Shown here in pieces: positions 1 to 9,911 of a DNA stretch of 64,000 nt; position 1 is the first letter of the stretch, and each line of letters opens with the position of its first letter. The position numbers and the translations under genes were made by a program. The notes beneath the pieces are model-generated. The model was not told where the DNA came from. It made no database searches and was given only the letters and a program-made list of their open reading frames with translations. Origin of the DNA: Prorocentrum cordatum (taxonomy: Eukaryota; Sar; Dinophyceae; Prorocentrales; Prorocentraceae); contig CAUYUJ010015511.1 of NCBI GenBank assembly GCA_963575745.1, positions 60,001 to 124,000 of the forward strand, read 5' to 3'.

Positions 1-826
1 CGACCTTTGCCATTTTGTTCACCTTCTCCTGGAACTCTGCGAAGCTGCACGTGCCCCTGGCGACCTTCGTCGATTTCACTTTCCAACTGCCGCCGTCGAA
101 ATAAAACGATCTGACACTAGAGCGAGACTTGGCCCAGAAAACGTGTTCCTCCTGGACGGTAGGCGTCGGATCGTCGCCAGACTGGCCCTCAAGTTGCTCA
201 GGCTCAGAGGCGAGTAGTGCGATGGCTTTATCCGTGGGCTCGATGGCGAGCTTGCTCCTTCCGGTCGCAGACGCCAAGACTTTCACCGTGACAGGAGCGC
301 CGCCTTGCACCGTGGCAGTGACGGACATCACTTGATCGATCTCATCGAGCATCTCTTTCTTAGCCCTCTTTGGTAGGGGGCCCGAGCAAGGGCTATCGGA
401 GTCAGCCAGCAATGGGTCATTCTGCGTTGTGAGCTCTGACATAAGTTTGCCGCACTGCAGATTGCGCGGCTTGATAAGCTCGTCGAGCATGGCGAAGTTG
501 TCCCCAATCACGTGAAAGCACATCTTGCTCTGGCGATCTATGGCCACGAACTCCTGGCCGTCCACGGTGACGACCTTGGCGGACCACGCCTTGGCGATGT
601 CCACCTCGTCCTCGGCGCAAATGGCAGCGAAACCTGTCGCGATGCAGGGCGTGGCTGTCAGCACTCGCGCGCTCTGCGAGGCAATTGCCGCTAGGCACGG
701 CGCCGATAAAGTGAGGGCCGCACTTGCTCGAGCCAATAGGGTTGTTATCAAATTGCCCGTCGGCTCGTCTGCACACAGGCCGACGGGCCCGGGCGGTCTT
801 GCGCAGTCCCTTGGTGCACTCGATTC
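1..826 (-). CDS. Partial minus-strand coding region, unknown protein
   Basis: One minus-strand frame is open from a TGA at 827-829 to the left edge, about 275 codons, with no clear ATG. The part from about 660 down to 1 reads like ordinary soluble protein: acidic and basic residues alternate, and phrases such as VVTVDGQEFVAIDRQ, MLDELIKPRNLQCGK and VRSFYFDGGSWKVK are visible. The 160 bases upstream read more like alanine-rich leader or intron, so an exon may begin at an AG in that stretch. I do not recognise the family. It runs off the window, so its 3' end is missing. The openness and composition argue for a real exon; its function is unknown. Confidence 0.5.
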
Positions 827-849
827 TCAGCTGCAGCGGTGTCCAGTCG

Positions 850-1790
850 GTACCCTCATGACTGGGCTGCATATGGGTAGCGGGTGGGTCATGTCATGTG
901 CTCATGCGTGCGTATGTGCATGCACGTGTGCACGCGCGCGTGCACCGCGTGACTGTGCACGTGCAACTCCACATCCAGATGGGGCACCCCTCGCTCTTAT
1001 CGAGATCGGCCATGGCTATGAGTATAGCTAGAACGTTGACACACAAACAATTCCCATAAACAGTTTGGGAGGGGGGGGGGGGGGGGCAACGGCGAGCTCG
1101 AGCTCCAATGGGGGGGGGGGGGGGGATGGGGAAGCCCTGAGGGGAGCCAATCGGGGCCCCGTTGAATCGCATATCACAGCATAGCGTAGCATATCGTTGC
1201 AGGACATAGCGCGACGTAGCGCATAGCGTAACATCATACTTGGGGCCACGTCAGTCAGTTCAGTTGAGCCCGCCAGTCAGTGAGTCAGTCCGTCAGTCCA
1301 GCCAGTCAGTCAAGCCAGCCAGTCAATGCGTCAGTCCAGTCCAGTCAGCCAATCAGTCAAGTCAGTCAGTCAGTCAGTCCGTCCAGTCAGGCAGTCAGCC
1401 CAGTGAGTCGGTCAGTCCAGTCAGTCAGTCAGGAGGGATGATGGGGGGCGGAGGATGCAAGCGGAATAGGAGGAGGATGAGGAGGATGAGGAGGTGGAGG
1501 AGGAGGAGGAGTGGTGATGAGTATAACGGCGCGGCACTGGATACATTCACTCGCGACGGCGAGGGCGCACTTCTGCAAGCAACGAGCAAACGTTGAGGGC
1601 GCGCTCCTGCAAGCAATGCGGGGAAGAGCAGGCGCAGCGGAAACTGTGGACCACAGAGCGAGCATGCTGGCGTGCCGGCACTGCGCGCGAGCTACCGTGG
1701 ATCCGAGGGGCAACCATTGCGCGCGAGCTGCCGCGGAGCCGAGCGCCGCGACACGCGCAAACGCACGCCCACGATCGTTCTCTCACAGTC
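850..1790. repeat. Low-complexity stretch: G runs, short direct repeats, (CAGT)n, (GAG)n
   Basis: No gene seen. The stretch holds an alternating purine-pyrimidine patch (895-960), G runs near 1066-1087 and 1110-1125, a short repeat built on ATAGCGTAGC (about 1178-1233), a degenerate (CAGT)n tract (about 1247-1432) and a (GAG)n tract (about 1465-1512). Confidence 0.8.
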
Positions 1791-1791
1791 T

Positions 1792-2012
1792 ATATATATA
1801 TATACATATATATGTATACACGTATGTAGATCCACCTCTCCCTCTCTCTACCTCTGTATATGTATATAGTCTTCCATGTATCTATATCTCTCTCTCTCTC
1901 TCTCCATCTCTCTCTCCGTCTCTCTCTCTCTCTCTCTCTCTCGCTCTCTCCTCTCGATCTCTCAGTCCCTCTCCCTATATATATATATTTCCCCATATAT
2001 TTCTCTTCCCCA

Positions 2013-2070
<58 letters not shown>
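1792..2070. repeat. (TA)n and (CT)n microsatellite
   Basis: TA/TATG dinucleotides from about 1792 to 1870 run into long (CT)n blocks with small interruptions ending near 2070. Long reading frames here are serine/leucine artefacts of the repeat. Confidence 0.9.
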
Positions 2071-2073
<3 letters not shown>

Positions 2074-2138
2074 ATATGCCCATCCATGCGCCCCTTCCAA
2101 ATGGGCGAGCAATGCGCAACTGCCGCGAGAGAGTGGCC

Positions 2139-2608
2139 TCACGAACGTTTCTTGGAAGGGTTCTCCTCTGGCCCCTCAGAATCAGCAGGCCGCTCGGGTG
2201 CTTCTGACCACTGGAGCTTCTGCCCCGCAGTCGCAACCTCCGAATTGAACATGACAGGGATCAGAACCGACTTAGCCCTCGGGCCAATGCCCCTGACGTT
2301 CGGGCCAGGAAACGGGCCAGAAGCAGAAACCCCCTCACTTGAAACATTGACGCGCAATGAGCCCATGACCATGTTGCCGCCAACGGCGGCCTTCCCGACG
2401 TGCCAAAACGGCGCGAGACAGCCAGCCTTGTCCTTCGAGGGCTGCTCCGAGCGAGGGTTGAGCCACACCTGGGGCGCCCTCCCCTGCGCATCCTTCAGCG
2501 AAGGCTGCGGGATGACGACGCCTGTTGCGGGCGCCTTCGCGCCCGAGCCAATGGGCGTGGTCAGAGGGATCAGCGCAAGCTTCCCTTTTTCAAACTTTGC
2601 CCTGCTAA

Positions 2609-2612
<4 letters not shown>
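2139..2612 (-). CDS. Minus-strand coding fragment, unknown protein
   Basis: An open minus-strand frame of about 157 codons ends in TGA at 2139. It starts with no ATG, directly against the (GA)n strand of a CT tract. The sequence looks like real protein: it begins AKFEKGKLALIPLTTPIGS and contains APFWHVGKAAVGGNMVMGS and VLIPVMFNSEVATAG, ending in a polar tail (ENPSKKRS). I do not recognise the family. The lack of an ATG and the abutting repeat suggest either an exon with an AG acceptor just inside the (GA)n boundary, or a 5'-truncated insertion. It lies divergently next to the start of the large plus-strand retroelement, sharing the same CT tract. Confidence 0.45.
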
Positions 2613-2658
<46 letters not shown>

Positions 2659-2660
2659 GT
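2612..2660 (+). promoter_or_regulatory. (CT)n-TAG tract just upstream of the large element
   Basis: A (CT)n tract of about 46 nt ends in CTCTAG, about 150 nt upstream of the first ATG (2811) of the retroelement. A polypyrimidine tract followed by AG is the usual form of a 3' splice acceptor, including the acceptor used for spliced-leader trans-splicing in dinoflagellates. The same CTCTAG junction occurs at the 5' break of the second copy (27771). The acceptor role is inference; the repeat is seen directly. Confidence 0.4.
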
Positions 2661-2810
2661 CTCGGCTCGAGAGTGCCCTGCACTCAGACCGCAGCCGCGA
2701 CGCGAAGCGCCCCGCCTCGGAGTCAGACTCCCAGGCCTCGCGAGACCGGAGGGGTCCCAGCAGGACCTTACTGATTCGCGTCACCTCTCCACACCAGAGT
2801 GCCCGCAGCA

Positions 2811-5385
2811 ATGGCCCCCAAGAAGCCGGAGCGCCGTCGCTCTTCTAAGCAGCCTCCGAGCTCCCGCCCCACGCGCCCTGCTGCTGAAGGGTCCCTCCTT
2901 CAACGCAAGCAGGACTGCATCGCAGCGTTCAGGCAAGCGGGGTCTGACCGCCCCACGGCCGCCTACAACGGGCTAGCCGAACTGAACGCGGACGAGCTCC
3001 AGGCAATGTACGACATGCACAAGTCCAACACGAAGAAGCTTGGCAGCGCCCTTATCCGCATGTGCGCCGCCAACCAGATTAGCTACACGCTTGATCACCA
3101 CCAGCGCAGCAAGCCTAAGCGCACTGGCGGTGACACATCGCATCCACCAGCGGGCTCCGCACGTCTCCAGGCTGCGGACACCCGATTTATCGCCTTGGAC
3201 CCTGCCTTTTGGAAGGTCCCTGTCCTTGCCGAACCCACCTCGCCTGACGACGGCAAGACGTACAAGCCCAGCATCAGCCTCCACGACTACGAGAGTGGTG
3301 AACGGCTGCTGCAGCACCACCTCGAGCAGGGCAAGCGAGCCACGGGTCAGCTCGCGATTGCTGTCATGGGCCCGAAAAACGACAACTACGTCGGTACCGA
3401 GCTCGCCGTCCCCGTCCTGAAGCGCCACCCCAAGGCGCCCAAAGTGGTCCACACGCACGTCCCCGTGACCGTGTACCAGCTGGGCACCAAGGAGGTCGCC
3501 TGCACGGAAAAGGTAGCCGTCGCCACCATCGACCCTGCCGACCACGTCTGCTGGATTCGGGTGACCATACACGAGACCGAGGCCATTGCCGCAGTCCCCT
3601 CCATGCACCAGGCCTTCGAGGACCAGTTCTCGGGAGGTGCCCCCGTGAACGGTGGTCCACGCGCCAAGGGCCCTTTTCGAGGCGACTCCGCTCCACAGGA
3701 CAAGGCGCGCCAAAAGCACAAGGAGTCCAAGAAAGACGCTCGCCGCCAGGAGCTCGATAGGCCAGCTCCAGGACACCTTCAAGGCCCTCTTCCACGGCAA
3801 CTTTAAAGCCGTCACCATCCTCGAACCCTGCAAAAGCCTAGGCAGGTTTGGATCGGGCGTCGGAAAGAGGTCCCTGGCTGCCACCTTCGGCGTCAGTCTC
3901 CAAGCGGTCGACAAGGTCCTGGCGGGATCAGGGCAACTCGGTGCCACCTACGACCTCAGCAACGTAGGTGCAGACGAGCCCACCGCCGACAAGTATCAGA
4001 CCGTTTGGTTCCCTGAGGACCAGCCCATCACGATGGCAGACGCGTTCCAGAAGTCGGTGGAGTTCAAGGCCCTGGGAGTCGTCAGGCACGGCAAGTCAGG
4101 CCTGCTGGGGATCCGTGTTCCGCGGGGGTCCGACGTCGCCAAGGCCGCTGCTGTCAGCATCCGCGGCTGCGAGGCTACCCTCGCCAAGACGCGCTACCGC
4201 ATCACTGGCATTGCGGCACGCCACGCCACGCTGACCCAGCTCGCCAAGACTCTCACAGGCCCGTCCGTTAAATGGGACTGTGAGGTCTACCACACCGCCT
4301 GGGACCCAGCCACTGCGGCCCAGTTTGCCTTAGTGCGCGCTCATCGGCCCCCACTCACCTATACGGTGCAGGTCGCGGGGTGCCCCATCCCGTGGAGCAT
4401 CACCGAGGCCCCGCTGGCTGAGGTGGCGCCGAAGCGGGACAACGTTACCATCGTCACGCCTACCACCATCACAGAGCCTGTGACGCCGCCAGCCGGTGGT
4501 GGCGGCTTTAGCCCCGCCACCGGCACACTCCTCACCAAAGCGGCCCAGAGCCCCTACCTCCACGACCTCATGACTGCCACGCCCAAAGGCAAGGGCGTCG
4601 CACCGCTCCTGACCCCCAAGGAGGAGCCTTCAGCCAAGCGCCACCGCTCCTCCAGCGGGAAACGTGACGCCACGCCGCACGCAAGGCCACCCTGCGCCCC
4701 AGGCCGCAGCTCCTCAGCGCCCCCGCACGGCACGGACGGAGCCGCTGAACCGACGGCCACCCCAGGACCAGGTGGCCACGACCCCTGGCTTGGCACGGCG
4801 GCGGCAGAAGGTGGGGGCCACACCGAAGGCGACGCTGCCACAGCCGCCGAAGTACCAGGTGATGTCGTCGACGTCGAGATCCTCTCATCAGGTGATGAAT
4901 ACAGCGTAGCCTCCCACGAACTCAACACCTTCGGCGAGCCCTTCGCATCGGCCTCTAAACCGCCTGATGCTGCCACGACCCGCATCCAGCACATGGAACA
5001 GCAGCATGAGCTGCTAGCCAACACGGTGGATAACATGCAGGTGCAGCTTGCGGGCGTTCTCTCCTCCCAGGCCACACTCACGGAGCACGTTTCAGGGCTG
5101 GAACGGGGGCTTGCCACCGTCGTCACCCAGCAACAGACGGCAACCGCCGACGCCGCTGCACTGCGCGGCGACATCCAGACCCTCCTCGGGCACCTAACGG
5201 GAGGCACCATCCACCTGCCACAAGCGGCCACTCTGGAAACTAAGAAGGAGGAAGCCGCAGCGGCCGCCGAACCCGTGGCTGCCTGCAGTTGGATCGACCA
5301 GCCAGGCCAGGCCACCCCAGGGACGGGGCCCCCAGGGGCCGACAAAGGCAAGGACAAGGGTCGGGCCACCCAGGAACCCTATTGA
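2811..5385 (+). CDS. ORF1-like protein of the large retroelement, one frameshift
   Basis: It begins at ATG 2811 with a lysine/arginine-rich leader (MAPKKPERRRSSKQP). The first frame is good to about 3762, where one extra C after GATAGG shifts the protein into the next frame; the joined product is about 858 residues. The middle looks globular. After about residue 560 it becomes proline-, alanine- and serine-rich. A heptad-like, glutamine-rich stretch near the C-terminus (about 4981-5200, RIQHMEQQHELLANTVDN) suggests a coiled coil. Basic N-terminus, globular core and coiled coil fit a LINE ORF1 RNA-binding protein in general plan, but I see no RRM or zinc knuckle. The frameshift could be decay, assembly error or programmed. 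A GGFSP motif at 4501-4515 recurs elsewhere in the element. Confidence 0.6.
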
Positions 5386-5556
5386 AGGTGCCTCAGAGAG
5401 CCCGCCTCAGCCCTCCGAGGAAGCGCCTTCAGAGGCATCTCTCCCCTCTTCGCGTCGTATCTCTTTCTTGTCACCTCATGTCTGTTTTGGCAGCAGCACG
5501 CGCAAGCTATCTGGTGTAGGGACACCCGTAGTCTTGCAGGGGGCGTGATTGTAGCA
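5386..5556 (+). other. Spacer between ORF1-like and membrane ORF
   Basis: About 170 nt without a convincing frame, containing a short pyrimidine-rich run. It separates the TGA of the ORF1-like protein from the next ATG and could hold an internal translation or splicing signal; none is recognisable. Confidence 0.4.
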
Positions 5557-8394
5557 ATGTACATGAGCATTCAGGGGTATTTGAGGACGTGTGCTGCCAC
5601 GCAGCTTTCGGCTCATCGCTCGCGCCGCCCGCCAGGCCTCGCCATCATGTGGCGCCTTGCCTGCGGCCTGGCCCCCCCCTCGCTGGCTGGAGCACACCCG
5701 TCTTCAGGCGGTGCGCCCCAGCACGGAGGAGAGGCTTTCCTGCGACATGCGGAGCGTGGGACGCTCTTCTACCTTTACGATGACAGCATCTACAAATACG
5801 ATCACAGTGCCATTTTGGACCCGATCGTGAACAGCACCGCCGCCGCGGGTCCGCGCGGCACCGGGCCGCTGGGCGCCATCGCGAGCGCCTGGCCTGAGCA
5901 GCACCAGGGGCCCCGCCCCGCGCGCTGCCCCCCTGGGACTTCGACGGCTACTACGACGTCTACGACGAGTACCAGCATGTCTCCTACGAGCACGCCCTCG
6001 TCAACCACGACACATGCATCGCAGTCTGTCCTCAGCTTGTCCTCGACCGTCGTGCAGCATATCCTCGATAGGGCTGCTGGCAAGGCCCAGGCACGCAGTG
6101 GCGGCTTCAGCCCCGCTGTCGTGCCCCGCTTTAGCCCCACGAGTCCCACTACCCCTCTGTGCGCCAGGGGTGAACCCGAGGAGGACCCCGCTTTCTGGCA
6201 CCTGATGAACATCCGAGCGCGGCTCATACCGTGCGCCGCGGCGTGGGCACCAGGTGAGGACCATCAGGACGTGTACCGGGCATGGCTCGAGGACTGCGTC
6301 CCGCACATCCTGGCGACGCTCCATCTGCCACAGTACGACCACTTTTTCCAGGAGGATTCCGCGGAGAAAAACGACGCCCTGCGCCGCCGCACCGCGTTCG
6401 ACATGTGCGAGGATATCTGGCACAGAGCGGGCCCCGACAGACAGCGTACCAACCGCAACCTCACTCGTATCCAGGGCAGCCACGAGTACCCCACCCGCTA
6501 CTTTGGCCTCCTTCTGGAATACCAGGGCGCTCGTGCCCAGCTCGTCGGCCCTGAGGCTTTCGCGGCACCACTGCCGCCATACCTCTCGCGGGCCCACGCC
6601 TTGCTGCCAAGAGGCCTCCCTCCGCCCGACCAAGACGCCCTGGCGTATCTCGCGGATGCGATCCTGCACCACCCGCCAGACCTGCAGCCGCTTGTCGAGG
6701 CGGAGCTCGCCGCGGCACCGATGGAACCGCTAAACCTACCACCGCCAGCTGGCCCCCTCGGCCAGGACGCCACGTGTGACCAGCCCGCGGCCGACGCTGA
6801 ACCGCTTCTGCTCCAGCACATCGCGGCCAGCGATATCAGCAACATATCCCTGGACTCGTTCCACGTGTCGGACGATAGCCAGAACGACTCCATCCACGAC
6901 ACGGAAACCCAGGATCGCGACGGCACGACACCGCCAGGTGACACGGCCCAGCGCGACCGTGACAGCGAACCCTACACAGGGCGCCCCCTGTCGCACAGCA
7001 GTCCGCCCATCAACTCGGCCCAGGCCGACCCCAGCGCACAGCTTAGCGACGCCGAAGGCGCCACTGCCGCCGACGAGACAAGCCATTCCACTGCACCGCC
7101 AGCTCTCACCAGCCCGCGCAGTGGCGGCTTCAGCCCCGCTGCAGCATTGGCTGGATCTGGGCGTCTTCCGACCTCAGGCGGCAGGACCCCGCCCCGCACC
7201 CTTGTCTGCCGTGCTAACGCGACTGACTCCATCTCCAGCGCCGTCGACTACTGGCAGGCTGGCATCGACAATGACCCCATCGAGGACGCGAGCCCTGACG
7301 CCAGCGGCTCCTACGAGGCCCCGCACAGCGCAGCGGCCTCCCGACGCTGCGGCTGTCTCATCTGCCTCTTCGTGGCCACGTATGCCATCGTGGTAACCAT
7401 GCCGTACAAGGACCAGATCGACGGGTACCTGCCGACACCGAGCCGAGACCCCAGCTACCGGCAGCGACGACGCCGCGAAGCTGCGGCACCAGGCCCATCC
7501 GTGTCCACTACGCCCCGACGCACAACGGCATACGACGCCGCGCCCGCCTTGTGGGGTATTCTCAAGTGGACCAGTGCCAAACTCAGAGACATCGTCTCGG
7601 GCGGAGCCAGCGCAGTCGGGTCTGGCCTCTGGCGTGCCCTGAAATGGGCCAGCGGCAAACTCGGAGCTATTGCCACAGGCGGAGTGGTTTGCGGTATTCT
7701 CCTGGTCGGCGCCAAACTTCTCGCTCAAGGAGCCGTCGGACACGTGGGAGCCCGCATCTGTGCGCGCGCCCTGGACTCACCCACGGCCCAGTGGTGCCTC
7801 CGCTGTTGCCAACCGATCAGGAGGCCGCGCGATGAGGCCACACACACAATGCCGCGCACGCAACCCGACGACCCCGAGAGCCAGCACGTGCACTCTCTTC
7901 GACACCCGCTGCTACAGGAACACTATGCTGCTGCAGTTGCCGCCGCAGTCGCCGAGGTCACCACCGCCACCACCGCCGCCATTGTTGAAGTCACTGCCGC
8001 GGTATCGCGAGCCTCGTCTGTCACACCACGGTCGACCAGCCCGTCCCCGCGAGACGGCCCCACAAGCGGCGCGGCCTCTGGCAACCCGCCGACTCACGAA
8101 GCCGCCACAGCTCAGGCCACCGACGCCGAGGCAAGTGAAACACGTGAGCGCACCCTCGACAGGCCGTGGTCCATCTTCCGACATGCAGATGCTCGTGGTT
8201 CCTCTTCCGACATGGACACCCAACCACCACGACGGCGAGCACGCTACGCATCACCCGCCAGGCCCCAGGCGCCTCCAGGCCAGCCCTCAGGCCACCGACG
8301 CGCAACTTACGCAGCACCATCCAGCGCGACCCAGCGGTCCCCGTGCCGCCGACGAGCATCCTCACCTCCCTGTACCAGAACGGCTTTGCGCTGA
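5557..8394 (+). CDS. Retroelement ORF with two hydrophobic segments, unknown function
   Basis: An uninterrupted frame of about 945 codons from ATG 5557 to TGA 8394, the longest open frame in the element upstream of the RT. Residues about 180-360 look globular (for example QDVYRAWLEDCVPHILATLH). The middle is acidic, serine- and proline-rich. Two hydrophobic segments follow: CGCLICLFVATYAIVVTMPY (about 7345-7404) and, after a duplicated amphipathic motif (WGILKWTSAKL / WRALKWASGKL), GGVVCGILLVGAKLLAQGAV. The motif SGGFSPA occurs twice (6100, 7123). The real frame moves into the next ORF near 8310-8340. Membrane segments are not usual for LINE ORFs. No family recognised. Confidence 0.55.
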   Translation: MYMSIQGYLRTCAATQLSAHRSRRPPGLAIMWRLACGLAPPSLAGAHPSSGGAPQHGGEAFLRHAERGTLFYLYDDSIYKYDHSAILDPIVNSTAAAGPRGTGPLGAIASAWPEQHQGPRPARCPPGTSTATTTSTTSTSMSPTSTPSSTTTHASQSVLSLSSTVVQHILDRAAGKAQARSGGFSPAVVPRFSPTSPTTPLCARGEPEEDPAFWHLMNIRARLIPCAAAWAPGEDHQDVYRAWLEDCVPHILATLHLPQYDHFFQEDSAEKNDALRRRTAFDMCEDIWHRAGPDRQRTNRNLTRIQGSHEYPTRYFGLLLEYQGARAQLVGPEAFAAPLPPYLSRAHALLPRGLPPPDQDALAYLADAILHHPPDLQPLVEAELAAAPMEPLNLPPPAGPLGQDATCDQPAADAEPLLLQHIAASDISNISLDSFHVSDDSQNDSIHDTETQDRDGTTPPGDTAQRDRDSEPYTGRPLSHSSPPINSAQADPSAQLSDAEGATAADETSHSTAPPALTSPRSGGFSPAAALAGSGRLPTSGGRTPPRTLVCRANATDSISSAVDYWQAGIDNDPIEDASPDASGSYEAPHSAAASRRCGCLICLFVATYAIVVTMPYKDQIDGYLPTPSRDPSYRQRRRREAAAPGPSVSTTPRRTTAYDAAPALWGILKWTSAKLRDIVSGGASAVGSGLWRALKWASGKLGAIATGGVVCGILLVGAKLLAQGAVGHVGARICARALDSPTAQWCLRCCQPIRRPRDEATHTMPRTQPDDPESQHVHSLRHPLLQEHYAAAVAAAVAEVTTATTAAIVEVTAAVSRASSVTPRSTSPSPRDGPTSGAASGNPPTHEAATAQATDAEASETRERTLDRPWSIFRHADARGSSSDMDTQPPRRRARYASPARPQAPPGQPSGHRRATYAAPSSATQRSPCRRRASSPPCTRTALR

Positions 8395-9911
8395 GTAACA
8401 GTGGCGTGACTACAGAGGACATCAAAGACGCCCTGCGACTCTACGACCATCCTCGATTCACCCATGACCCAACGCTCCAAGCGTTGGCGCCGTGGACTGA
8501 CATCATGCAGAGGCCCCCGAACCGACTCACTTGGGTGCTGGAAGACTCGGGTGGGAACTCAGGCGAGACGATCTTCCCCTACCTTACGTGGGACCTCCGT
8601 GAACCCACCACTGACACGCCCACGGTCTTCTGGCACGGGACCCGCGGCGACCTTGCGGCTCGTCTCGCTTTCAACGGAGGTCACCTCCTGCCGGGCCCCC
8701 GCCGTGAAGCGAAGGGTCGAACCGCCACAAATGTTGGCCGCACGTACGTGAGTGTGCACCCGTCGCTGGCCGCGTGGTACGCAGCGCCGCCTCACCCGCC
8801 CTGCAGCCTCGAAGACGACACCCTCGCGTGGGGACCCATCGCGCTCTGGATGTGCGAGGCTACCAAACCGCCGCGCGGTGAGAACTTGCACAACTTCGTG
8901 AAAGGGGAGGCTCACGGAGCGCGCCTCATCTACCCACGGGTCCTGGGCCTCCTCATCCGCATGGACTGGTGTGCCCCCGCCGAAGCTGCCTCCAGGTGCC
9001 GTGCCCTCCCGCGCACCTGTGGCATGGGCGACTGCACGCACGCCCTCCACATTGCCGGCTTCGATCACCCAGACCTCCGCGAGGCGGCTGAAGCCCGCGA
9101 CCAGGAAGCAAACACCTGGCGCCGGCTGGACACCGCGGCAGCGTGGCCACCGCCGCTGGCACTATACTCGCCAGAGGCAGCGCGAGCATGGGCTACACAG
9201 CACTACGACACTGAAGCAGCCACCAGGGCCGACCCCGACCAGCCCCGTCCGCGCGCCTCGCTTCGCAAGCTCCAGCTGGACCCGCAGCCACTGATCGACC
9301 TGGTGTACACTGCCACGGCGCAGGCTGTACCCGAGCGGTGGCAGTCTGACGTACGAGCGCCGCGCCCCAGCGGCTCCAGCCCTGGGGCCCGCGTCTGCCC
9401 ATCGCACACCTATCAGCCAGGTGCCGCCCTGGGACACAGTCCAGACCGCTCATCGACGACATCGGGAGCCGACGACCGCCGTACGCCGTCCCTCATCAGC
9501 GCGGCCGCCGCCCTCGCCCGAGGCCATGCCCGCTCACGGCGATCAGCCTCGCGTTCGTCACGACAGAGCGGCGGAAACTTCACCTCTCACAGCAGCGACA
9601 TCGAGACGTGGGAGCACATCGAGACGGAAGAGGAGCCGACCGCCTACCACGTCCTCGCCTTCCACGTCCGCGATGTGCGGGCCCGTGTGAACGCCCCTGG
9701 CGTCGAGGTCTGGCTTGACCCGGGCGAGCATCACGTTGGCGCCTACCTACCGTGGGGGGCGACCGTTGTGGGCCACCGCGTTATTGACCCTGCGGTTGCG
9801 GGTCGCGACGGCTGGGTCATCCTTCACCACGACCATGGCGATACCACTACCAGGCTCTGGCACCGACCCAAGTCCACGTCAAGGCGGACGACACTTGGCG
9901 CACGGTCATGA
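8300..9911 (+). CDS. Retroelement ORF with ADP-ribosyltransferase-like motif
   Basis: The frame is open from about 8166 but natural from about 8300 to TGA 9911. Its core reads TVFWHGTRGDLAARLAFNGG (His codon at 8634-8636), then about 35 residues later GRTYVSVHPSLAAWYA. This H-G-T followed by Y-x-S...S-x-A-x-x-Y resembles the first two of the three conserved motifs of the PARP/ART fold (the His and Tyr of the H-Y-E triad). A clear third, glutamate motif is not visible; GENLHNFVKGEAHGARLIYP is a possible region. The C-terminal 250 residues are low-complexity followed by a small globular part (YHVLAFHVRDVRARVNAPG). It belongs to the large retroelement by position and frame continuity. The ART call rests on motif spacing only. 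Confidence 0.4.

Noticed and set aside
5800-5830. Spliced-leader relic (CCATTTTGG)
   Set aside because: Only the short CCATTTTGG core matches; the rest of the dinoflagellate spliced leader is absent, so it is likely chance.
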